The notes under the pieces: model-generated | The model's input: the letters and a program-made list of their open reading frames with translations, nothing else | Database searches by the model: none | What the model was told of the DNA's origin: nothing | In this document: positions 8,296 through 14,157 of the stretch, piece after piece | How positions within the stretch are numbered: position 1 is the stretch's first letter | Layout: every line of letters begins with the position of its first letter | Program-made: the position numbers and the translations under genes | NCBI GenBank assembly: GCA_003249625.1 | Contig: QKII01000211.1 | Location: forward strand, 1 to 14,157 | DNA length: 14,157 nt | DNA from: Propionivibrio sp. | GTDB taxonomy: Bacteria > Pseudomonadota > Gammaproteobacteria > Burkholderiales > Rhodocyclaceae | Reading direction: 5' to 3'

Positions 8296-8892
8296 ATGAC
8301 GACCAAGCCCGGCGAACGCCGCCTGCAGATCCTCCAGACCTTGGCGAGCATGCTCGAAACCCCGAAGGGCGAGAAAATCACCACCGCGGCACTGGCCGCA
8401 CGCCTTGATTGTTCGGAAGCAGCGCTCTACAGACACTTCGCCAGCAAAGCGCAGATGTTCGAGGGACTGATCGAGTTCATTGAAACAAGCCTGTTCAGCG
8501 TCATCAACCGGATTTCGACGGAGGAAGCAGACGGCCTGCGCCAGACCGAGCACATCCTGGCACTGTTGCTAGGCTTCGCGCAACGCAATCCCGGAATGAC
8601 ACGCGTGCTGATCGGCGACGCACTGGTCCATGAAAAGGAACGCCTGCAATTGCGTATCAACCAATTGCAGGACAAGATCGAAGCGGCGATCAAGCAGTCC
8701 CTGCGCATTGCCGCGACACAGGACCGCCTCTCCCCGGGCACCGATTTCGGCGCAATGGCCAACCTGCTCCTCTGCTACGTAATCGGGCGGTGGCAGCAGT
8801 TCGCGAAGAGTCATTTCACTCGTGACCCGATGGAAAACTGGACCGTTCAATGGTCCATGATGCAGCTGGCTATCGGAAAACATTCCATTTAG
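8296..8892 (+). CDS. slmA: Nucleoid occlusion factor SlmA
   Basis: SlmA is a TetR-family DNA-binding protein that binds dispersed chromosomal sites and blocks FtsZ ring assembly over the nucleoid. The 198 residues start with an N-terminal helix-turn-helix at about 28-51 (TTAALAARLDCSEAALYRHF), which matches SlmA closely. The ligand-domain counterpart (LRQTEHILALLLGFAQRNPGMTRVLIGDALVHEKERL) is also characteristic of SlmA rather than of ordinary TetR repressors. AGGGGA lies upstream of the ATG. A second, out-of-frame ATG at 8291 is ignored. In E. coli slmA sits beside dut and pyrE; the argB-nucleotidase-slmA order here is the betaproteobacterial arrangement. Confidence 0.93.
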   Translation: MTTKPGERRLQILQTLASMLETPKGEKITTAALAARLDCSEAALYRHFASKAQMFEGLIEFIETSLFSVINRISTEEADGLRQTEHILALLLGFAQRNPGMTRVLIGDALVHEKERLQLRINQLQDKIEAAIKQSLRIAATQDRLSPGTDFGAMANLLLCYVIGRWQQFAKSHFTRDPMENWTVQWSMMQLAIGKHSI

Positions 8893-9065
8893 CTTTTCCT
8901 CCGACGACAAAACAGCTCTGCCGACAAGCATTTTGGCGTCATTTTTCGAGGGGAAAGCTACCTCGGACCGAGGCACTCCGTGTCATCCGATTTCTGCACG
9001 GTGCGTTAAGTGACATTACTGTTATTGCCGCACCCCGGCACTGCTTGTACCGGAAATCGTGGACC

Positions 9066-10175
9066 ATGCCGACTTCTCCCAATCGACTCGCCTTCCTCGA
9101 CGCATTAAAAGCCGTCGCGTCCCAGCTCATCGTGCTTCATCACCTCGCGTTCTACGGCCCGATGTCCGACGTCGCCAACAGTCTGGCGCCCGAACTGTTT
9201 GAATGGTTAAGCCAGAATGCGCGTATCGCCGTGCAGGTATTTCTGGTTATCGGAGGATTTCTGGCGGCAAAGGGACTGGCGCCGAGCGGGGAAATTTCGA
9301 CTGAAAGTCCGCTGGCTGCACTCAAGAGGCGGTACTTCAAGCTGGTACTTCCCTACGCAGCAGCGCTACTGCTCAGTGTTGTATGTGCGGCGATCGCCCG
9401 CAAGTTGATGCTGCACGACTCGATTCCCGGCAAGCCGCACACGCTGCAACTGCTTGCTCACCTTGCATTGCTGCAAGGCGTTTTGCACTTCGACTCGCTC
9501 TCGACGGGCGTTTGGTACATCGCTATCGACTTTCAACTCTTCGCCTTGTTGCTTTTCATCCTCTGGGCGGTTCACCACGCTGGCGTAAGCAGCAACAAAG
9601 CACGGCTGTTTGGTGTGCTGCTGGTTGTCACGACAACGGTGGCATCGCTCTTTCATTTCAACCGCCTGCCATCGATGGACGACTGGGCTCTTTACTTCTT
9701 TGGCGCTTACGGACTCGGCGTGCTCACTTACTGGATTACCCGTTCGAAACATCGCGTGATCTGGATGGCTGCGCTGACAATCACGGTTCTGTGTGCGCTG
9801 ACGATCAATTTCCGGCCGAGAATTGCGGTTGCGCTGGTTGCCGCACTGTCCATCTGGATCATGACGATTTCCGGCCATCTCGCGACCTTCCCCAAGGGCC
9901 GCGTCTTTGCCTTCCTGGGAAAAATATCCTACTCGGTATTCCTTTCGCACTTCCCGATTCTTTTAGTCACCAACGCGCTCGTTCAACGTTTCTCGCCGGA
10001 CGACCCCGTCATCAACGGAATCGGTGTGCTGTTTGCATGGTCAGCCAGCGTTGGGACCGGAGCGATCTTTTTCCATCTCGTTGAAAAACGTACAGACCGT
10101 TTCCTGGAGCGCAGTACTCGGATCTATCATCAACTCCGCCGACAACTGTCAATGATCAACGGATCGAGTCATTGA
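9066..10175 (+). CDS. Membrane acyltransferase, acyltransferase-3 (OafA/YrhL-like) family
   Basis: This is a 369-residue polytopic inner-membrane protein of the acyltransferase-3 family, which transfers acetyl or other acyl groups to sugars or other surface molecules. The N-terminus RLAFLDALKAVASQLIVLHH resembles the family opening, with the expected membrane histidine (His25 or His26) and Lys15 where many members have Arg. It continues with the diagnostic VQVFLVIGGFLAAK. About ten hydrophobic segments follow, then ISYSVFLSHFPILL near 300-315, a typical late motif. The ATG at 9066 fits the family start but has no clear Shine-Dalgarno. The 173 bp upstream (8893-9065) holds no recognised gene. 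Its substrate cannot be told; no polysaccharide genes are nearby, and it looks like an accessory gene among core genes. Confidence 0.8.
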   Translation: MPTSPNRLAFLDALKAVASQLIVLHHLAFYGPMSDVANSLAPELFEWLSQNARIAVQVFLVIGGFLAAKGLAPSGEISTESPLAALKRRYFKLVLPYAAALLLSVVCAAIARKLMLHDSIPGKPHTLQLLAHLALLQGVLHFDSLSTGVWYIAIDFQLFALLLFILWAVHHAGVSSNKARLFGVLLVVTTTVASLFHFNRLPSMDDWALYFFGAYGLGVLTYWITRSKHRVIWMAALTITVLCALTINFRPRIAVALVAALSIWIMTISGHLATFPKGRVFAFLGKISYSVFLSHFPILLVTNALVQRFSPDDPVINGIGVLFAWSASVGTGAIFFHLVEKRTDRFLERSTRIYHQLRRQLSMINGSSH

Positions 10176-10200
10176 AAGCCTGCCGGAGAACAGAACCGGA

Positions 10201-11235
<1,035 letters not shown>

Positions 11236-11251
11236 TCATCCAGAAATTTCG

Positions 11252-11279
11252 GGAACTATCTTCTACTCACCTGCTCAAA
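11252..11279 (+). promoter_or_regulatory. Candidate sigma-E/AlgU-type promoter for the small RNA
   Basis: GGAACTA (11252-11258) and TCAAA (11275-11279) are separated by 16 bp, matching the sigma-E family consensus GGAACTT, about 16 bp, TCAAA/TCTGA. The first base of the hairpin series lies seven bases after the -10, the right place for transcription start. A weaker sigma-70 reading (TTCATC, 16 bp, TATCTT at 11257-11262) overlaps it and would start about 20 bases earlier. No RpoE gene is in this window to test the link. Confidence 0.55.
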
Positions 11280-11285
11280 TAGCGC

Positions 11286-11385
11286 AGATGGCACGCACCA
11301 TCTCCCGCTTCATCTCCCTGAGCGGGTGCCTTACATCCCCGTAAGGCATTTTTGCCCCCGGTCATGCGACTGGGGGCTTTTTATT
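11286..11385 (+). ncRNA. Predicted small RNA in the Spot 42/ErsA position beside engB
   Basis: Four hairpins abut on the plus strand, opposite to both flanking genes. Hairpin 1 is AGATGG/CCATCT (11286-11303, loop CACGCA). Hairpin 2 is CCCGCT/AGCGGG (11304-11326, loop TCATCTCCCTG). Hairpin 3 is TGCCTTAC/GTAAGGCA (11327-11348, loop ATCCCC) followed by five T. Hairpin 4 is a 10-bp stem (11354-11377, loop ATGC) followed by a long T-run. A sigma-E-like promoter ends seven bases before hairpin 1. The transcript would be about 68 nt if it ends at the first terminator or about 100 nt at the second. The C/U-rich loops could pair with Shine-Dalgarno sequences, and the U-tail is a typical Hfq site. E. 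coli spf and Pseudomonas ersA also lie at the 3' end of engB on the opposite strand. Homology by sequence is not shown; function is unknown. Confidence 0.65.
11327..11353 (+). terminator. First intrinsic terminator of the small RNA
   Basis: TGCCTTAC pairs with GTAAGGCA around an ATCCCC loop, giving an 8-bp stem followed at once by five T. The T-run is only on the plus-strand downstream side, so it terminates rightward transcription. The stem is moderately GC-rich and the T-run short, so partial read-through to the second terminator is likely. Confidence 0.65.
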
Positions 11386-11389
11386 TTTT
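11354..11389 (+). terminator. Second, strong intrinsic terminator overlapping the engB 3' end
   Basis: GCCCCCGGTC pairs with GACTGGGGGC (one G-T wobble) around an ATGC loop. T5-A-T6 follows. It is a strong plus-strand terminator. On the minus strand a run of A follows the same stem, so it does not terminate engB. The stem contains the engB stop codon (11362-11364), and the T-run read in reverse encodes the KNKK of the engB tail. Its stem resembles the GCCCCAGTC/GACTGGGGC terminator of E. coli Spot 42. Confidence 0.85.
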
Positions 11390-12105
11390 GCGGCAGCCTT
11401 TTCCTTGCCAGCGGACCGCGCGGCCCATCCCTGTACCTTGCGCTGCCTCGGACGCGCCACTTTACCCGGCGGGCCACTCGCGACAGAGGGTGTTGCTTCG
11501 TTCTCCTTAATCTCGAGGCCAAGCCAGGCACCGAGCACCTTGTCCGCCTCTGCAACACCGGTATGTTTCAGGCTGGAGAACAACTGGACCGAACAGCGAC
11601 CGTCCAACGCCGACAAGCCTTCCCGCACTTCCCGAACGATTTGCGCCTGCTCTGTGCGCGTCAGCTTGTCCGCCTTGGACAAGAGGACGTGAATCGGCTT
11701 GCCCGTCTGCGCAAACCAGTCGATCATCTGCCTGTCCAGATCAGTCAGCGGGTGGCGGCTATCCATGATCAGGACCAGTCCGGCAAGAGCCGAGCGATGG
11801 ATCAAGTACGGAGCGAGCAGTCCTTCCCACTGGGCGCGTATCTCCGCCGGCGCCTTGGCAAAGCCGTAGCCTGGCAAGTCGACCAAATACTTGCCATCGG
11901 AGAGACGGAAGTAGTTAAGATGCTGCGTACGCCCCGGCATCTTGGAAACGAACGCGAGTCGCGAATGATTTGCGAGCGTATTGATAGCCGACGACTTACC
12001 GGCGTTCGAGCGGCCTGCGAAGGCAATTTCGCAGACGGAATCGGCAGGCAAATCGTTTAAACTGGCCACCGTGGTATGAAACGTGACGTTCTTGAAAAGC
12101 GACAT
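11362..12105 (-). CDS. engB: Ribosome biogenesis GTP-binding protein EngB (YihA/YsxC)
   Basis: EngB is an essential TRAFAC-class GTPase needed for late assembly of the large ribosomal subunit. G1 is GRSNAGKS at 31-38, the switch I threonine is in PGRTQ near 57-61, G3 is DLPGYG at 76-81, G4 is SKAD at 143-146 (usually TKAD), and G5 is FSS at 176-178. The family normally ends near residue 200-215. This protein runs to 247 because of a low-complexity Ala/Lys/Arg/Pro tail from about 201, perhaps an rRNA-binding extension. The final KNKKPPVA is encoded by the antisense of a plus-strand terminator. AAGGGG precedes the ATG inside a perfect palindrome. It is divergent from cytochrome c4, as in Pseudomonas, where this gene is also near a cytochrome c4 gene. 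Confidence 0.95.
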   Translation of the reverse strand: MSLFKNVTFHTTVASLNDLPADSVCEIAFAGRSNAGKSSAINTLANHSRLAFVSKMPGRTQHLNYFRLSDGKYLVDLPGYGFAKAPAEIRAQWEGLLAPYLIHRSALAGLVLIMDSRHPLTDLDRQMIDWFAQTGKPIHVLLSKADKLTRTEQAQIVREVREGLSALDGRCSVQLFSSLKHTGVAEADKVLGAWLGLEIKENEATPSVASGPPGKVARPRQRKVQGWAARSAGKEKAAAKNKKPPVA

Positions 12106-12106
12106 G

Positions 12107-12116
12107 AGGGGCCCCT
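12107..12116. repeat. Palindrome covering the engB ribosome-binding site
   Basis: AGGGGCCCCT is a perfect 10-bp palindrome beginning two bases from the engB start codon; it includes the GGGG that serves as Shine-Dalgarno. It could be a protein-binding site for the divergent engB/cytochrome region, or a chance result of the GC-rich sequence. A hairpin here would have almost no loop, so an intramolecular RNA structure is doubtful. Confidence 0.3.
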
Positions 12117-12126
12117 TCAGGGCGGC

Positions 12127-12154
12127 TTGGAGCTTGGAAAAAGTGCTATAGAAT
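12127..12154 (+). promoter_or_regulatory. Candidate promoter for cytochrome c4, overlapping a possible engB promoter
   Basis: TTGGAG (12127-12132) and TAGAAT (12149-12154) are 16 bp apart; shifting two bases left gives TGCTATAGA, an extended -10 form. Read on the other strand the same bases give TATTCT (12150-12155), a possible engB -10. The 99-bp divergent gap would thus hold face-to-face promoters. Motif quality is moderate. Confidence 0.4.
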
Positions 12155-12204
12155 ATCAGGTTTGAATCGGTGTCTCCGAACTGGCTATCAACAGGAGCTT
12201 TCCA

Positions 12205-12840
12205 ATGATCCGCACCACGGCCATCGCACTCCTCGCCTCCATCTGCTGCAATGCGTTCGCCTCGGATGCCGTGAACGGGAAACCCGATCTGGAAAAAGCG
12301 CGAAAAATCGCAGAATCAGTCTGTGTGGCCTGCCACGCGGCCGACGGCAACAGCCCGACAGCGGCCAATCCAATTCTGGCGGGACAAGGCGCCGATTACC
12401 TTTTCAAGCAACTCAGGGAATTCAAGGCTGTTGACGGGAAACCGGCAATACGCAACAACGCGATCATGGCCGGCATGACGTCTGCCCTGAGCACCGAAGA
12501 CATGCGCTCTTTGGCCATTTATTTCTCGCAACAGAAAATCAAACCATCTGCGGCCAGTAACGAAAAACTGGTGGAAGCAGGCAAACATCTCTGGCGCAAG
12601 GGCGATTTTGACAGAGGCATCCCTGCCTGCGCGGGTTGCCACGGCCCGGCCGGAGCCGGTCTGCCGGCCCAATATCCACGACTGGCCGGACAATACGCGG
12701 AATACACGGAATTGCAGCTCAAGAACTTCCGCAACGAGGAACGGTCGAATGACCCAGAAAAGATGATGAGAACGATTGCCGACAAGCTTTCCGACAAGCA
12801 GATCAAGGCCCTCGCGGATTACATCGCGGGTTTGCGCTAG
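12205..12840 (+). CDS. Diheme cytochrome c4, periplasmic
   Basis: Cytochrome c4 is a periplasmic two-heme electron carrier that passes electrons to terminal oxidases, commonly of the cbb3 type. The 211-residue precursor begins with a signal peptide (MIRTTAIALLASICCNAFA, cleavage expected near residue 19). Heme 1 binds CVACH (Cys40, Cys43, His44) and heme 2 binds CAGCH (Cys142, Cys145, His146). Likely distal methionines are Met89 or Met91 in the first half and Met187 or Met188 in the second. The two halves repeat the same domain, each ending in an ALADYIAGLR-like or SLAIYFSQQK-like helix, as in the family. AGGAG precedes the ATG. It is divergent from engB and followed after 51 bp by the CBS gene. 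Confidence 0.93.
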   Translation: MIRTTAIALLASICCNAFASDAVNGKPDLEKARKIAESVCVACHAADGNSPTAANPILAGQGADYLFKQLREFKAVDGKPAIRNNAIMAGMTSALSTEDMRSLAIYFSQQKIKPSAASNEKLVEAGKHLWRKGDFDRGIPACAGCHGPAGAGLPAQYPRLAGQYAEYTELQLKNFRNEERSNDPEKMMRTIADKLSDKQIKALADYIAGLR

Positions 12841-12891
12841 GACGATCGGCGATCAGGTTTTTTGCGTGCCAACCGGCAACAAGGAGACAAA

Positions 12892-13323
12892 ATGAAAACA
12901 CTCAAGCAACTGATCGCCAGCAAGACCCGTCCGCTCGCCTCCATCGCCCCCAATCAGACCGTACTGCGTGCACTCGAAATCATGGCCGAATATGACGTCG
13001 GCGCCCTGCTGGTACTCGACGGGAAAGAGCTTTGCGGCGTGTTTTCCGAGCGGGACTATGCCCGCAAGGTGATATTGCAGGGCAAAGCATCCAAACACAC
13101 CAAGGTCAACGAGATCATGACCGGCAAGGTCATCTGCGTCAGACCGGACACAAGCATGGAAAAATGCATGGCAATCATGACCGAAAAGCGCATTCGTCAC
13201 TTGCCGATCGTCGATGAGAACAAACAGGTTCTCGGCATCGTCTCCATCGGTGACGTAGTGAAGGAAGTCATCAGCCAGCAGCAGTTCATCATCAACCAGC
13301 TGGAAACGTACATCACCACCTGA
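12892..13323 (+). CDS. Two-CBS-domain protein
   Basis: This is a stand-alone 143-residue protein made of two CBS domains, at about 12-68 and 77-135, which normally pair to bind adenine nucleotides or related ligands. Family sequences are clear: LRALEIMAEYDVGALLV, GVFSERDYARKVILQGK, IMTGKVICVRPDTSMEKCMAIMTEKRIRHLPIVD, and VLGIVSIGDVVKEVI. There is no catalytic or membrane domain, so it is probably a nucleotide-sensing partner, but the partner cannot be told from here. AAGGAGA lies a few bases before the ATG; an upstream GTG at 12862 lacks such a site. It probably shares a transcript with cytochrome c4 and ends at a strong terminator 20 bp downstream. Confidence 0.9.
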   Translation: MKTLKQLIASKTRPLASIAPNQTVLRALEIMAEYDVGALLVLDGKELCGVFSERDYARKVILQGKASKHTKVNEIMTGKVICVRPDTSMEKCMAIMTEKRIRHLPIVDENKQVLGIVSIGDVVKEVISQQQFIINQLETYITT

Positions 13324-13342
13324 TACGGCTTCCTGATCAACT

Positions 13343-13378
13343 AAAAAAAAGCGCAGGCCAGTCGCCTGCGCTTTTTTT
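13343..13378. terminator. Bidirectional intrinsic terminator between the CBS gene and gpmI
   Basis: GCGCAGGC (13351-13358) and GCCTGCGC (13364-13371) flank a CAGTC loop. Eight A precede and seven T follow, so the stem works as an intrinsic terminator on both strands. It closes the rightward cytochrome c4-CBS transcript and the leftward gpmI transcript, whose stop codon is 17 bases away. Confidence 0.92.
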
Positions 13379-13394
13379 CGTCATGAGATCGAGG

Positions 13395-14157
13395 TTACTT
13401 GATCTCCAGCAGGCTCTCGTCCCACTTGGCGTGCTTTTCCAGACCGAGCAGATTGGCCGTCGTCGCCGCGATGTTGGACAGACCGGCAGTTTCCGTCTGC
13501 TTCAGGCCAAGCTTGCCACCGCTCACGTTGTCGTAGAGGATCAACGGCACGGGGTTAAGCGTATGCGCCGTTTTCGCCTTGAACGAGCCATCCTTGTTCT
13601 GTGCCGGCTGCTTGGTCTTCTTGTCGATCTCGTACATCTCGTCGGCATTGCCGTGGTCGGCGGTAATCAGCGCCACACCGCCCAGCGCATCAATCACAGG
13701 CAGAATACGTCCAAGCGCCAGATCGACGGCTTCAATCGACATCGTCGCAGCGCGGAAATTACCGGTATGCCCAACCATGTCGCCATTGGCAAAGTTGCAG
13801 CGCAGCGTCTTGTACTTGCCACTCTTCAGTGCCTCGATCATCGCATCGGCGATCTCGGCGGACTTCATCCACGGCCGCTGCTCGAACGGAACCACGTCGC
13901 TCAGCACTTCCTGATAGGTTTCACCCTCGAACTTACCCGAACGATTACCGTTCCAGAAGTAAGTCACGTGGCCGTACTTCTGCGTTTCCGAACAGGCGAA
14001 CTGAGCTATACCAGCCTTGGAGAACCACTCACCCATCGTGTCCTGAATGGCTGGCGGCTGCACCAGGAAGCGTTGCGGCAGCTTCAGGTCGCCGTCGTAC
14101 TGCAGCATGCCGGCGTAGGTCACCTTGGGCACACGCACGCGGTCGAACTTGGCGAAA
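13395..14157 (-). CDS. gpmI: 2,3-bisphosphoglycerate-independent phosphoglycerate mutase, C-terminal part
   Basis: The open frame continues through the right edge, so the 5' half of the gene is outside; 253 complete codons are present, starting FAKFDRVRVPK. The enzyme interconverts 3- and 2-phosphoglycerate in glycolysis with two metal ions and a phosphoserine intermediate. Metal-ligand motifs of the phosphatase domain are present: CNFANGDMVGHTGN, and TADHGNADEM near the end, followed by TAHTLNPVPLILYD. The catalytic serine and remaining ligands are off-window. Between ADHGNA and TAHT there are about 24 residues, roughly 12 more than in E. coli GpmM, with a lysine-rich MYEIDKKTKQPAQNKDGSF insert. 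Apparent internal starts at 14138 are not genuine because the family sequence continues upstream. A bidirectional terminator lies just downstream. Confidence 0.94.
   Translation of the reverse strand, partial: FAKFDRVRVPKVTYAGMLQYDGDLKLPQRFLVQPPAIQDTMGEWFSKAGIAQFACSETQKYGHVTYFWNGNRSGKFEGETYQEVLSDVVPFEQRPWMKSAEIADAMIEALKSGKYKTLRCNFANGDMVGHTGNFRAATMSIEAVDLALGRILPVIDALGGVALITADHGNADEMYEIDKKTKQPAQNKDGSFKAKTAHTLNPVPLILYDNVSGGKLGLKQTETAGLSNIAATTANLLGLEKHAKWDESLLEIK

Noticed and set aside
8893..9065. N-terminal extension of the acyltransferase from a start near 8850
   Set aside because: The extra residues would overlap the end of slmA, show no hydrophobic or family sequence, and the known family opening begins right after the ATG at 9066.
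11362..11389. Terminator at the engB end as a normal terminator for engB itself
   Set aside because: On the engB strand the stem is followed by A residues, not T, and its T-run side is inside the coding sequence. It can only work for rightward transcription.
11252..11389. 6S RNA (ssrS)
   Set aside because: The element is too short and consists of separate local hairpins, not a long closing helix with a large central bulge.
12848..12864. Terminator after cytochrome c4 (GATCGGCGATC then TTTTTT)
   Set aside because: The repeat allows only a four-pair stem with a three-base loop and three unpaired bases before the T-run; read-through into the CBS gene is more likely.
13395..14138. Complete 247-residue gene starting at 14138
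   Set aside because: Phosphoglycerate mutase sequence continues upstream of that codon to the window edge, so the gene is truncated by the window rather than short.

Overview
The window is a stretch of chromosome from a Gram-negative bacterium, most likely a betaproteobacterium of the Rhodocyclales (Dechloromonas, Azoarcus or Accumulibacter type). The evidence is protein resemblance and gene content: a type IV pilus pilB-pilC-pilD set, an fmdB-DUF502-aspS-nudB block, argB followed by a HAD nucleotidase and slmA, a Mg-type HemB, and a diheme cytochrome c4 divergent from engB. No IS element, prophage, CRISPR array, tRNA or rRNA was seen. Apart from one acyltransferase gene and a ribonuclease/barstar pair, the content is core metabolism and cell biology.

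Layout. Positions 1-2436 (+) hold the end of pilB, then pilC and pilD: the pilus extension ATPase, the inner-membrane platform and the prepilin peptidase. Positions 2575-6590 (+) are a tightly packed run: fmdB zinc ribbon, DUF502 membrane protein, aspS, a secreted guanyl-specific ribonuclease (RNase Sa/barnase family), its barstar-type inhibitor, and nudB of folate synthesis. The toxin-type RNase and inhibitor sit exactly between aspS and nudB, which are adjacent in E. coli. Positions 6670-8249 (+) hold argB and a pyrimidine 5'-nucleotidase of the HAD superfamily. slmA (8296-8892, +) appears to have its own promoter, and a membrane acyltransferase follows (9066-10175, +).

From 10201 the minus strand carries hemB and engB (yihA). 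Divergent from engB are cytochrome c4 and a two-CBS-domain protein (+). A strong bidirectional terminator separates these from the 3' part of gpmI (-), which runs off the right edge.

The most interesting element is in the 147-bp gap between hemB and engB, on the strand opposite to both. A sigma-E-like promoter (GGAACTA, 16 bp, TCAAA) lies 7 nt upstream of four abutting hairpins, of which the last two are intrinsic terminators ending in T-runs. This predicts a small RNA of about 70-100 nt with C/U-rich loops. It lies at the 3' end of engB and converges on it, which is the position of Spot 42 (spf) in E. coli and of the sigma-22-dependent ErsA in Pseudomonas aeruginosa. The cytochrome c4-engB neighbourhood is also shared with Pseudomonas. 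Here the other flank is hemB rather than polA.
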